From positions 3,197,501 through 3,261,500 of the forward strand of contig NZ_CP137624.1 in assembly GCF_033880585.1 (NCBI RefSeq): DNA of 64,000 bases, written 5' to 3'. This DNA comes from Lysinibacillus louembei. Its GTDB lineage: Bacteria > Bacillota > Bacilli > Bacillales_A > Planococcaceae. A model generated the notes under the pieces. The model was given only the letters and a program-made list of their open reading frames with translations, was not told where the DNA came from and did no database searches. Numbering within the stretch: the stretch's first letter is position 1; each line of letters starts with the position of its first letter. The translations under genes were made by a program, and so were the position numbers. Positions 41,685-49,946 of the stretch are shown here, in pieces.

Positions 41685-43490
41685 ATGTCAACATTAAAAC
41701 GTAGTGAAGTAAATATTGAAGAAACTTGGAATTTAGCAGATTTATTTGCAACAGAGCAGCAGTTTGAAGATGCCATTGTGGAAGCGAAGGAAGTTGCTAC
41801 AGCAATCGCTGAAACATATAAAGGAAAAATTGTAGATACAGAGAGCGCAGTCAATGTAATTGCTGCATATGAAAAACTGTATGAAAAATTAGTTCCAATT
41901 GGTACATACGCAAATCTTGCACATAGCGTTGAGCAAACAGATAGCGAGGCACAAATGCGCGCAGCGAAAGTAGGTCAATTCCACTCTGCGCTCGGTGCTC
42001 AATTATCATTTATCCAAAGCGAGCTATTACAATTAGATGAGCGCGTATTAGTTGAGGCAAGCGAAAAAGCGCCACAATATGCAAACTATATTCGTAAGCT
42101 ATTGCGCCAAAAGCCATATCAGCTACATCCTGAAGCTGAAAAAGCGTTAGCAGCTTTCGGCACAACATTTGATGCAGCATACGGTCTGTACAATACGACA
42201 AAATTAGTTGATATGCAGTTCCCTAATTTTGAAGCAAACGGTGAAAGCTACCCACTTAGCTATAACTTATTTGAAGGTGATTGGGAGCCAGAAAACGATA
42301 AAGAGGTTCGCCATGCGGCATTTGAGGCATTCCATAGCAAGCTGCGCGAATATCAGCATACAACAGCTAAAACATACGATACACATTTAAAAACAGAAAA
42401 AACAGAGGCAAACCTACGTGGCTATAGCTCTGTTTTCGACTATTTATTACAATCACAAGAAGTGGACCGCACGCTTTACGACCGTCAAATCGACTTAATT
42501 ATGTCTGAGTTGGCGCCACATATGCGCCGATACGCAAAATTATTGCAAAAGGTGCATAAGCTTGAGCAAATGACATTTGCTGATTTAAAAATTTCACTTG
42601 ACCCATCTTATGAGCCAAAGGTGACAATTGATGAATCACGCAAATATATGAAGGAAGGCTTAGCTGTAATGGGCGCTGACTATGCAGAAATGCTAGATCG
42701 TTCATTTGACGAGCGCTGGACGGACTTTGCGAACAATGCGGGCAAATCAACAGGCGCGTTTTGTTCTAGCCCATTTGGCTACCACCCATATATTTTAATT
42801 TCTTGGACGAGCAAAATGAACGAAGTATTCGTATTAGCTCATGAGCTAGGTCATGCTGGTCATTTCTATTTAGCGAATGCTAACCAAAACATTTACAATG
42901 CACGCCCTTCTCTATATTTCATCGAAGCACCATCTACGATGAATGAAATGTTAATGGCGAATCATTTATTACAAAATTCTAACGATGCACGCTTCAAACG
43001 CTGGGTCATCTCAACAATCGTGTCACGCACTTACTACCATAACTTCGTGACCCATTTATTAGAAGCAGCATATCAACGTAAAGTGTACGATATTATCGAC
43101 GCTGGTGGCTCTGTCAATGCACCGAAGCTAAATGAATTAAAACGTAGCGTACTAGAACAATTCTGGGGCGATACAGTGGATATTTTAGATGGCGCTGAAT
43201 TAACATGGATGCGCCAGCCACACTACTACATGGGCCTATATCCATACACATACTCTGCTGGCTTAACGATTTCTACACAAGTATCGAAGCGTATTTTAGA
43301 AGAAGGTGAGCCTGCTGTAGCGGATTGGATTAACGTCCTAAAAGCTGGTGGCACACAATCACCTGTTGAGCTTGCTAAAATGGCGGGTGTTGATATTACA
43401 ACAGAGGAGCCATTGCGCAACACCATCGCTTACATCGGTAGCTTAATTGATGAGCTTGAAAAATTAACAGCTGAGCTTGGCGAAATTTAA
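41685..43490 (+). CDS. pepF: oligoendopeptidase F (copy 1)
   Basis: Zinc metallopeptidase of the M3B family, 601 residues. The active site is VLAHELGHAGHFYLAN (HExxH) with the third ligand Glu in FIEAPSTMNEMLM about 30 residues on. It cleaves short peptides in the cytoplasm. Start at the ATG at 41685 behind GAGGAGG; a longer frame without a ribosome site is disregarded. A highly similar copy lies at 44378-46180, with a methyltransferase gene of opposite orientation between them. Confidence 0.95.
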   Translation: MSTLKRSEVNIEETWNLADLFATEQQFEDAIVEAKEVATAIAETYKGKIVDTESAVNVIAAYEKLYEKLVPIGTYANLAHSVEQTDSEAQMRAAKVGQFHSALGAQLSFIQSELLQLDERVLVEASEKAPQYANYIRKLLRQKPYQLHPEAEKALAAFGTTFDAAYGLYNTTKLVDMQFPNFEANGESYPLSYNLFEGDWEPENDKEVRHAAFEAFHSKLREYQHTTAKTYDTHLKTEKTEANLRGYSSVFDYLLQSQEVDRTLYDRQIDLIMSELAPHMRRYAKLLQKVHKLEQMTFADLKISLDPSYEPKVTIDESRKYMKEGLAVMGADYAEMLDRSFDERWTDFANNAGKSTGAFCSSPFGYHPYILISWTSKMNEVFVLAHELGHAGHFYLANANQNIYNARPSLYFIEAPSTMNEMLMANHLLQNSNDARFKRWVISTIVSRTYYHNFVTHLLEAAYQRKVYDIIDAGGSVNAPKLNELKRSVLEQFWGDTVDILDGAELTWMRQPHYYMGLYPYTYSAGLTISTQVSKRILEEGEPAVADWINVLKAGGTQSPVELAKMAGVDITTEEPLRNTIAYIGSLIDELEKLTAELGEI

Positions 43491-43500
43491 TCTAAATAAA

Positions 43501-43542
43501 GGCTAGCGAGAATGTTGAGATTTTCTCGCTAGCCTCTTTTTT
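43501..43542. terminator. bidirectional terminator after pepF copy 1
   Basis: GGCTAGCGAGAA and TTCTCGCTAGCC pair over a ten-base loop, followed by a T run; it also closes the converging methyltransferase gene, whose stop codon overlaps the T run. Confidence 0.88.
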
Positions 43543-44269
43543 ATGAATGTTTTTCAGCCGATAGCAATAAAAACATTGGTCTTCTCATCTCATCCTTCAT
43601 CGTTTCGAGCATTTCCTCTGATGGGTAGGATTCCTTCATTGTCTTAATTGTAAATCCTGCCTCAATCAATGTATTGACATAGGTTGATACTGTGCGATGA
43701 TATTTAACAACATCCTCGGCTAAAAATGATGTTTGACGTAGACCCTCTAAGTGATAATCGTCGACGGGCCAATGCCTAGGTTGCCCCTTTTCATCGTAAT
43801 GCCAATCTTGCTCTGCACGGCTAGTGAAAATCGGATGCTCCACTGAAAAAACGAAGGAGCCACCCTTTTTTAAAACGTTAAATATTTTTTTACAAACTAC
43901 ATCAAATGCTTCAACATAGTGAAACGCCAGTGAGCTAATGACGATATCAAATTGCTCCTCCGCAAAATCGATATCCTCAATCGGCATTTGCAAATATGTA
44001 ATCGCATCGCTATTTGTAAGCTTCTGTGCCTGCTTTAACATTTTTTCAGATAAGTCGATACCCGTTACAGCGTTTGCACCTTGCTCCACTGCATAGCGGC
44101 AATGCCAGCCGAAGCCACACCCTAAATCAAGCACCGTTTTTCTTGCAAAGGGGGGCAATAGCTCCTTTAAAATATGCCATTCCCCTGCCGCCTTTAAGCC
44201 ATCTACAGAGCGAGGCATTTGTGCATACATATCGAAAAATTTGTCATTATCATATTTATTTTGTTTCAT
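43541..44269 (-). CDS. class I SAM-dependent methyltransferase
   Basis: Protein of 242 residues with the Rossmann methyltransferase fold. Motif I is VLDLGCGFGWHCRYA near residue 45, motif II TGIDLSEKML, motif IV FDIVISSLAFHYV and a post-motif FVFSVEHPIFTS. It resembles small-molecule methyltransferases of the UbiE/biotin-synthesis-like group; substrate not predictable. It stands alone between the two pepF copies, in opposite orientation to both. Confidence 0.85.
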   Translation of the reverse strand: MKQNKYDNDKFFDMYAQMPRSVDGLKAAGEWHILKELLPPFARKTVLDLGCGFGWHCRYAVEQGANAVTGIDLSEKMLKQAQKLTNSDAITYLQMPIEDIDFAEEQFDIVISSLAFHYVEAFDVVCKKIFNVLKKGGSFVFSVEHPIFTSRAEQDWHYDEKGQPRHWPVDDYHLEGLRQTSFLAEDVVKYHRTVSTYVNTLIEAGFTIKTMKESYPSEEMLETMKDEMRRPMFLLLSAEKHS

Positions 44270-44309
44270 TATCTTCCCTCCATTTAACTATTATACCCCA
44301 TAAAAATTT

Positions 44310-44355
44310 TTGAAATATTCAGCAAATAATGCTACAATTTATTTCGTACAGCGGA
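44310..44355 (+). promoter_or_regulatory. promoter of the second pepF
   Basis: TTGAAA (44310-44315), 17 bases, TACAAT (44333-44338), then TTTCG-N5-CGGAA. TACAATTTATTTCG and CGGAAT are identical to the copy-1 promoter, whereas the surrounding bases differ. Confidence 0.7.
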
Positions 44356-44377
44356 ATAATTAGGGGGCTATTATATA

Positions 44378-46180
44378 ATGACAACACTTAAACGCAGCGA
44401 AGTCAATATCACAGAAACATGGAATTTAGATGATTTATTTGCCACAGAGCAACAATTTGACCAGGCAATTGAAGATGTCAAAGCTTATGCTTCCACTACA
44501 GAGGCGACGTATACAGGAAATATTGTCAATGCCGACAAAGCAGTGGCAGTCATTGCTGCATATGAAAAATTCCTTGAGCAAATGATGCCAATTACGACAT
44601 TTGCTTTTCTTGCACAAAGTACGGATCAAACGAACAGTGAATCACAATTACGTTCTGCCAAAATATCACAGCTTTCAGCTTCATTAAACTCCCAGCTATC
44701 CTTCATTCAAAGTGAGCTTTTACAATTGGATGAAGCAACTTTGCGTCAGGCTGGTCAGCTAGCACCGCACTATGCTCATTTTATTGATAAGCTATTGCGT
44801 CAAAAGCCACATCAGCTTCATCCAGATGCAGAAAAAGCATTAGCGTCATTCGGCACGACATTCGGTGCTGCCTTTGAGCTTTACTACATTACGAAACTAG
44901 TTGATTTACAATTCCCTGACTTTGAGGTAGATGGCAAAAGCTATCCGCTAAGTTTCAATTCATTTGAAGGGGATTGGGAATTTGAAAATGATTTGGCACT
45001 CCGTCGTGCTGCATTCGAGACATTCCATCAGCAATTGCGCAACTATCAGCATACGATGGCGAAAACATATAACACGCATATCCAACGTGAAAAAACAGAG
45101 GCAGATTTGCGCGGCTACACATCTGTGTTTGACTATTTGCTGCAATCGCAGGAAGTGGATCGCACATTATATGACCGACAAATCGATTTAATTATGCAGG
45201 AGCTGGCACCGCATATGCGTCGCTATGCTAAATTACTACAAAAGGTGCACGGTATTGAGCACATGACCTATGCGGATTTAAAAATTTCACTTGATCCAGC
45301 TTACGAACCACAAGTATCAATTGAAGAGGCACGCCAATATGTCAAAGAAGGTCTTGGCGTTTTAGGTGAGGATTACGCACAAATGCTTGACCGTGCATTC
45401 GATGAGCGTTGGATTGATTTTGCACAAAATATCGGCAAATCGAATGGCGCCTTTTGTTCAAGCCCATATGGCTACCATCCATATGTATTAATTTCTTGGA
45501 CGAGCCGTATGAAGCAAGTATTCGTTTTAGCGCATGAGCTTGGTCATGCTGGACATTTCTATTTAGCAAACACGCATCAAAATATTTTCGATGCACGCCC
45601 ATCGATGTACTTTATTGAAGCACCTTCGACGATGAATGAAATGCTAATGGCACATCATTTATTGCAAAATGCCACGGATGCGCGCTTTAAACGCTGGGTC
45701 ATTGCGAAAATGGTATCGCGCACATATTATCATCAATTCGTGACACATTTATTAGAAGCTGCGTATCAGCGCAAAGTGTATGAAATTGTTGATGCAGGAG
45801 GTACTGTCAATGCGGCTAAGCTAAATGAATTAAAGCGTAGCGTTATCGAGGAATTTTGGGGCGATACGGTTGAAATTACAGAAGGTGCTGAATTAACATG
45901 GATGCGTCAGCTGCATTATTACAAAGGCTTATATCCATACACATACTCTGCTGGTTTAACAATTGCAACAGAAGCATCACAGCGCATTTTAGCGGAAGGT
46001 GAAACAGCTGTCACAGATTGGCTCGACATGTTAAAACAAGGTGGCGCAAAAACGCCTGTTGAGCTTGCAAAAATGGCGGGTGTGGATATTACAACTGAGG
46101 AGCCGCTACGCAACACAATTGCCTATATTGGTAGCTTAGTTGACGAGCTTGAAAAATTAACAGAAGCGATGAATGCATAA
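44378..46180 (+). CDS. pepF: oligoendopeptidase F (copy 2)
   Basis: Protein of 600 residues, alignable without large gaps to copy 1 over its full length and with the same active site (VLAHELGHAGHFYLAN, FIEAPSTMNEMLM). Differences concentrate in residues 20-170. Both copies therefore look catalytically competent. GGGGGC and an AT-rich spacer precede the ATG; the ribosome site is weaker than in copy 1. A hairpin at 46186-46220 ends it. Confidence 0.95.
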   Translation: MTTLKRSEVNITETWNLDDLFATEQQFDQAIEDVKAYASTTEATYTGNIVNADKAVAVIAAYEKFLEQMMPITTFAFLAQSTDQTNSESQLRSAKISQLSASLNSQLSFIQSELLQLDEATLRQAGQLAPHYAHFIDKLLRQKPHQLHPDAEKALASFGTTFGAAFELYYITKLVDLQFPDFEVDGKSYPLSFNSFEGDWEFENDLALRRAAFETFHQQLRNYQHTMAKTYNTHIQREKTEADLRGYTSVFDYLLQSQEVDRTLYDRQIDLIMQELAPHMRRYAKLLQKVHGIEHMTYADLKISLDPAYEPQVSIEEARQYVKEGLGVLGEDYAQMLDRAFDERWIDFAQNIGKSNGAFCSSPYGYHPYVLISWTSRMKQVFVLAHELGHAGHFYLANTHQNIFDARPSMYFIEAPSTMNEMLMAHHLLQNATDARFKRWVIAKMVSRTYYHQFVTHLLEAAYQRKVYEIVDAGGTVNAAKLNELKRSVIEEFWGDTVEITEGAELTWMRQLHYYKGLYPYTYSAGLTIATEASQRILAEGETAVTDWLDMLKQGGAKTPVELAKMAGVDITTEEPLRNTIAYIGSLVDELEKLTEAMNA

Positions 46181-46185
46181 AATAT

Positions 46186-46220
46186 ATCCGAAAAGTAGCT
46201 TAAAGCGCTGCTTTTCGGAT
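46186..46220. terminator. hairpin between pepF copy 2 and the malic enzyme gene
   Basis: ATCCGAAAAG and CTTTTCGGAT flank an inner AGC/GCT pairing; no good T run follows on either strand, so strength is uncertain. Confidence 0.6.
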
Positions 46221-46228
46221 AGTTATTG

Positions 46229-47431
46229 CTATTCGTATACTGTTATTGGCTGCTGAAACAAATCTGATACACCTGTATCAATTGCAGCGCTGCCAACCGC
46301 CTTTGCGACAACACCTACAACGCGCTCATCCAATGCCTTCGGTACGATATATTCCTCATGCAGCTCCGACTCTGTTATTAATGAAGCAATCGCCTCTACC
46401 GCAGCCAACTTCATCGTCTCATTAATGTCCGTTGCTCTTACATCTAATGCACCACGAAATACGCCTGGAAACGCCAGCACATTATTAATTTGATTCGGAT
46501 AGTCAGAACGCCCTGTGCCCATTACACGCACACCCCATGCTTTGGCATTTTCATAGGTAATTTCTGGGTTTGGGTTCGCTAAAGCAAAAACAATCGGGTC
46601 AGCATTCATCGAAGTAATATGTGCCTCTGTTAATAAATTGGCAACAGACACGCCGATAAAGACATCCGCCCCTACTAACGCATCCGCAAGCTGCCCATGC
46701 TGCAATCCGCTATTTGTTAAATGGGCAATGCTCTCTTTCATCGCATTCATGCCCTCTTTTCGTCCTTTATAAATAATACCTGTCGTATCACACATAAATA
46801 TATTCGTAAAGCCCATTTGCACTAGAATACGCAAAATGGCAATCCCTGCTGCCCCTGCCCCGTTAATCACGACCTTGACCTCACTTGATTCCTTGTGCAC
46901 AATTTTCAGCGCATTCATCAGCCCTGCGGCAACGACAATCGCTGTGCCATGCTGGTCATCATGAAAGACAGGAATTCCACACTCAGCACGCAGTCGATCC
47001 TCAATTTCAAAGCAGCGCGGTGCCGAAATATCTTCTAAATTAATCCCGCCAAATGTTGGCACAAGATGCTTTACTGTTTGCACAATCTCATCCACATTTT
47101 TTGTATTTAAGCAAATTGGTACAGCATCCACATTGGCAAAGCGCTTTAATAATAATGCCTTGCCCTCCATTACAGGTAATGCAGCTTCAGGTCCTATGTC
47201 GCCGAGTCCAAGCACCGCTGTCCCATCTGTGACAATGGCTACAAAATTACCCTTTATTGTATAGTCATAAACAAGAGATGGATTTTTTTCAATCTCAATA
47301 CAAGGTGCTGCTACACCAGGTGAATAAGCTAAGCTTAAATCATAGGCATCCGCAAGCGGCACTCGTGCTTTGATTTCCATCTTCCCACAATATTCCTCAT
47401 GTAATTGTAACGCTCTTTGCATAACATCCAT
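46229..47431 (-). CDS. malic enzyme, NAD(P)-dependent, short form
   Basis: Protein of 400 residues decarboxylating malate to pyruvate. Conserved parts: SLAYSPGVAAPC, FVAIVTDGTAVLGLGDIGP, EDISAPRCFEIEDRLR, HDDQHGTAIVVAAG with the metal-binding Asp residues, and NGAGAAGIAILRIL for the cofactor. It is like YtsJ of Bacillus, which prefers NADP, but the cofactor cannot be decided by eye. ATG at 47431 is chosen because AAGGAGAT is eight bases upstream; the ATG two codons earlier is too close. Confidence 0.93.
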   Translation of the reverse strand: MDVMQRALQLHEEYCGKMEIKARVPLADAYDLSLAYSPGVAAPCIEIEKNPSLVYDYTIKGNFVAIVTDGTAVLGLGDIGPEAALPVMEGKALLLKRFANVDAVPICLNTKNVDEIVQTVKHLVPTFGGINLEDISAPRCFEIEDRLRAECGIPVFHDDQHGTAIVVAAGLMNALKIVHKESSEVKVVINGAGAAGIAILRILVQMGFTNIFMCDTTGIIYKGRKEGMNAMKESIAHLTNSGLQHGQLADALVGADVFIGVSVANLLTEAHITSMNADPIVFALANPNPEITYENAKAWGVRVMGTGRSDYPNQINNVLAFPGVFRGALDVRATDINETMKLAAVEAIASLITESELHEEYIVPKALDERVVGVVAKAVGSAAIDTGVSDLFQQPITVYE

Positions 47432-47476
47432 TCGCATATCTCCTTTTAGTTATCTGAATTTTCTTTATAGTTACGT

Positions 47477-47505
47477 ATCATATCGCCTGCAAAATATGAT
47501 GTCAA
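47477..47505 (-). promoter_or_regulatory. promoter of the malic enzyme gene
   Basis: Minus strand: TTGACA (47505-47500), 17-base spacer, TATGAT (47482-47477). Consensus-like sigma-A promoter about 45 bases before the start codon. Confidence 0.8.
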
Positions 47506-47662
47506 TAATAATTTCCCACCCGTTTGAAAAATATATTTAAAGCCATATATAGCAATGGATTGCTCAATGTTTCACAAATAATAAATGGCTAAAAATTAGT
47601 TTTTTAACATAGCAATAAAATAGCGCTTACATTTTCTAGCACTATTCAGACAGGCTACTTTT

Positions 47663-47731
47663 TTGTGAAAATATACACGATTCATTTTCACTGCAAAATT
47701 ATGAAAATTTTCACAAAGTCACAAGTATAAT
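47663..47731 (+). promoter_or_regulatory. Rex-like palindromes and TATAAT upstream of the permease gene
   Basis: TTATGAAAATTTTCACAA (47699-47716) matches the Rex consensus TTGTGAAANNTTTCACAA at all but one position; a weaker TTGTGAAA half site with a degraded partner is at 47663-47680. The first site overlaps the -35 zone of a TATAAT at 47726-47731. This suggests control by the NADH/NAD ratio, but the AT-rich dyad could be coincidental. Confidence 0.45.
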
Positions 47732-47818
47732 TCGTCACATTTTAGACACATTCGCAAAATACATTTTAAAAATTCAAAAAATAATGTAAAGTTGAGTATA
47801 TAGAAAGAAGGCGATTTT

Positions 47819-48556
47819 TTGTTAACATTATTATTTTTAATTGGTTTTCTAGGAAATATTATTGGTACACTAGCAGGTGGTGGCGGACTTATCACATTAC
47901 CAACTATGCTGTTGATTGGAATGCCTGTTCACTCTGCAATTGGTGCTAATAAAGTTGCGAGCGCAGTTAGTGCATTATCCAACTTTTATTCGGCTCTGCG
48001 TCATAAAGAAGTGACTTTGGCAGAAGCTCGTCCAATAGCTATATTATGCTTTAGCGGCGGCTTGCTTGGAGGATTAATTGCCTCCCTATTACCGAGTAAA
48101 GTGTTAACAATGATTGCATTATGCTTACTTATTTTTGCCTTCATTCTCTCTTTTTTAGGCCGAACAAATTTTGGTGAAAAGGTCGTCCTTGAGCTAAAGC
48201 ATCGTACACGCGCACTGTTAATTGGTGTTGGCATTTATGATGGGATGTTTGGACCTGGTAGTGGAACATTGCTATTATATATTTATGCCAGTGCTGGACT
48301 AAGCTATATGAAGGCTGTCGTATTAGGAAGAGTCGGTGTTTTTGCTACTTGCTTTGGTGCGGCAATTACATACATAGTAACTGGGCAAATTTTATGGATG
48401 GAAACATTATCATTAATGGCTGGTGCAATTATTGGTGCGCAAATCGGTTTATTGCTTTCACGCAAAGTAAGCAATAAGCTTGCTAGTCAGCTATTGCGTA
48501 TTATTACAGTAATTTTAATCGCTCAACTCGCTTATGACTTAATTGTGTTATCGTAA
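47819..48556 (+). CDS. TauE/SafE-family membrane permease
   Basis: Protein of 245 residues with about seven to eight spans. N-terminal LIGFLGNIIGTLAGGGGLITLP and the second-half counterpart LIGVGIYDGMFGPGSGTLLLY are the two family repeats. Members export sulfite, sulfoacetate or other small anions; the substrate here is unknown. TTG start after GAAGGCGAT. The serine protease gene follows after 15 bases, so they form a two-gene operon. Confidence 0.88.
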   Translation: MLTLLFLIGFLGNIIGTLAGGGGLITLPTMLLIGMPVHSAIGANKVASAVSALSNFYSALRHKEVTLAEARPIAILCFSGGLLGGLIASLLPSKVLTMIALCLLIFAFILSFLGRTNFGEKVVLELKHRTRALLIGVGIYDGMFGPGSGTLLLYIYASAGLSYMKAVVLGRVGVFATCFGAAITYIVTGQILWMETLSLMAGAIIGAQIGLLLSRKVSNKLASQLLRIITVILIAQLAYDLIVLS

Positions 48557-48571
48557 AGGAGGAGGAGCTAA

Positions 48572-49390
48572 ATGGATAAGCAACAACAGCCTCAGGAGGA
48601 GCCTTTAACAGAGGAAGAATTTTTGGAGCTTGTGCTAGCTGAACAGGAAAAGGCGTTAGAGGAAGAACGGCAGCGTCGTCTCAATGGCCAACCGAAAAAA
48701 CGACAACAGCGTCCAATCATTCGCTTCGCCGTTTATATTATGGCATTCGCCTTATTATTTAATACATTTGCTATCATTTTTCAAATTTATTCGATTCCTG
48801 CAATTGAATTTATTAAAGTATCAACAAAGCTGTCACAGCAGGAAGATATTCAGCAATACAAAAAAGCTATTGTTGAAATTTCATCCGAAAACAGTAAAGG
48901 TACAGGCTTCGCTATTTCAGCAGACGGCTATATTTTGACAAATGCACATGTCATTGATGATGCGCTAGCGCTTACCGCTGTTTTCCCTGACAACGGCTTA
49001 TATAAAGCACATGTCATTGCAAGCAACCCTGAAGTCGATTTAGCTATTTTAAAGGTGGAGACCGAGGAGGGGCTACCGTATCTTCCATTAGCCAATACTT
49101 TTCAGCCAAATAAGCAGCATGTCTATGTCATTGGCAACCCTCTTTATTTCACCGGTATTGCCAATGAAGGAACCGTGCTAGAGCCCTTGCAGCTTGATGA
49201 TTGGCAGGAGCCTGTCATGATGCTACAAGCACCGATTTACAAAGGCAATAGCGGTAGCCCTGTTTTGACTGAGGACGGACAAGTAATTGGTGTCGTCTTC
49301 GCTACGACAAAGCATAAGGAGCATGGACGTATCGGTCTATTTGTGCCGCTTGAACTCGTGCAGAGGGAATTGCAATTAATTGGTTTGTAA
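48572..49390 (+). CDS. membrane-anchored trypsin-like serine protease without PDZ domain
   Basis: Protein of 272 residues. A charged cytoplasmic N-terminus (about 48 residues rich in Glu, Gln and Arg) leads to one span at 49-72, then a chymotrypsin-fold protease outside the membrane. The triad is visible: His126 in NAHVID, Asp156 in EVDLAIL and Ser227 in GNSGSP. It stops right after the protease fold, so the PDZ domain of HtrA/DegP is absent. Role is probably quality control or processing of an exported protein; AAGGAGGAGG precedes the ATG. Confidence 0.9.
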   Translation: MDKQQQPQEEPLTEEEFLELVLAEQEKALEEERQRRLNGQPKKRQQRPIIRFAVYIMAFALLFNTFAIIFQIYSIPAIEFIKVSTKLSQQEDIQQYKKAIVEISSENSKGTGFAISADGYILTNAHVIDDALALTAVFPDNGLYKAHVIASNPEVDLAILKVETEEGLPYLPLANTFQPNKQHVYVIGNPLYFTGIANEGTVLEPLQLDDWQEPVMMLQAPIYKGNSGSPVLTEDGQVIGVVFATTKHKEHGRIGLFVPLELVQRELQLIGL

Positions 49391-49391
49391 T

Positions 49392-49443
49392 AAACAATAA
49401 AAAGTGTCTGAACTACAATACGTTCAGACACTTTTTATTGTTT
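49392..49443. terminator. long bidirectional terminator after the protease gene
   Basis: A perfect 22-bp stem AAACAATAAAAAGTGTCTGA plus AC, with an eight-base loop; A and T runs serve both strands. Confidence 0.92.
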
Positions 49444-49451
49444 CCCAAATG

Positions 49452-49946
49452 CTATTGTAAATATTTTCGCACATCATCCAAACTTTCAATCGTGAAAATA
49501 TCCCCTACCAATATTTGCAAAGCTACAGAATCTACATGGAGAATGCTTTGTTGAATATCCTCTGGTAGCTTGCCGAATTTTCGGAACAATAATTGCTGAA
49601 CAACTTGTGCCATCGTCTCTGTTTTTCCTTGTTGCAGCCCTTGCTGCAAGCCTTGTTGTAGTCCTTCCTCTCGTAAGCTATCTGCCAATGTCATCGTTAA
49701 GTCACTCCCCTCTGGAAATTGTTTCTCTACTTCTTGTAAGATATGCTTCATATCGTCTTTCGACAATTGCTTGACTGCCCCCATTAAATAACGAATCATC
49801 GTTTCAAAATACTCAATACTTGTTGCTCGATCTTCTAGCTCGTTTAAATAATAGACAGAGCGATAGAAGATTGTTAAGATTTGCTGCGTGTTTGGTTGGT
49901 AAATATCGCGTAATAGTGTTAAGCCAATATAGTAATTAAAGGAAAA
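49452..49946 (-). pseudogene. 5'-truncated Rpn-family nuclease gene
   Basis: The frame from the stop at 49452 is open upstream past the ATG at 49799 and reads NYYIGLTLLRDIYQPNTQQI and FYRSVYYLNELEDRATSIEY, the middle of an Rpn/PD-(D/E)XK transposase-like protein, then a C-terminal SLREEGLQQGLQQGLQQG repeat and a DUF4351-like end. Coding stops abruptly at the stop codon of yndJ at 49947, so the nuclease domain has been deleted. The ATG at 49799 has no ribosome site. It is a different family member from the one at 26-27 kb. Confidence 0.75.

Noticed and set aside
47613-47630. cre site upstream of malic enzyme
   Set aside because: Only 11 of 14 positions match and the site is over 100 bases upstream of the promoter found for that gene.
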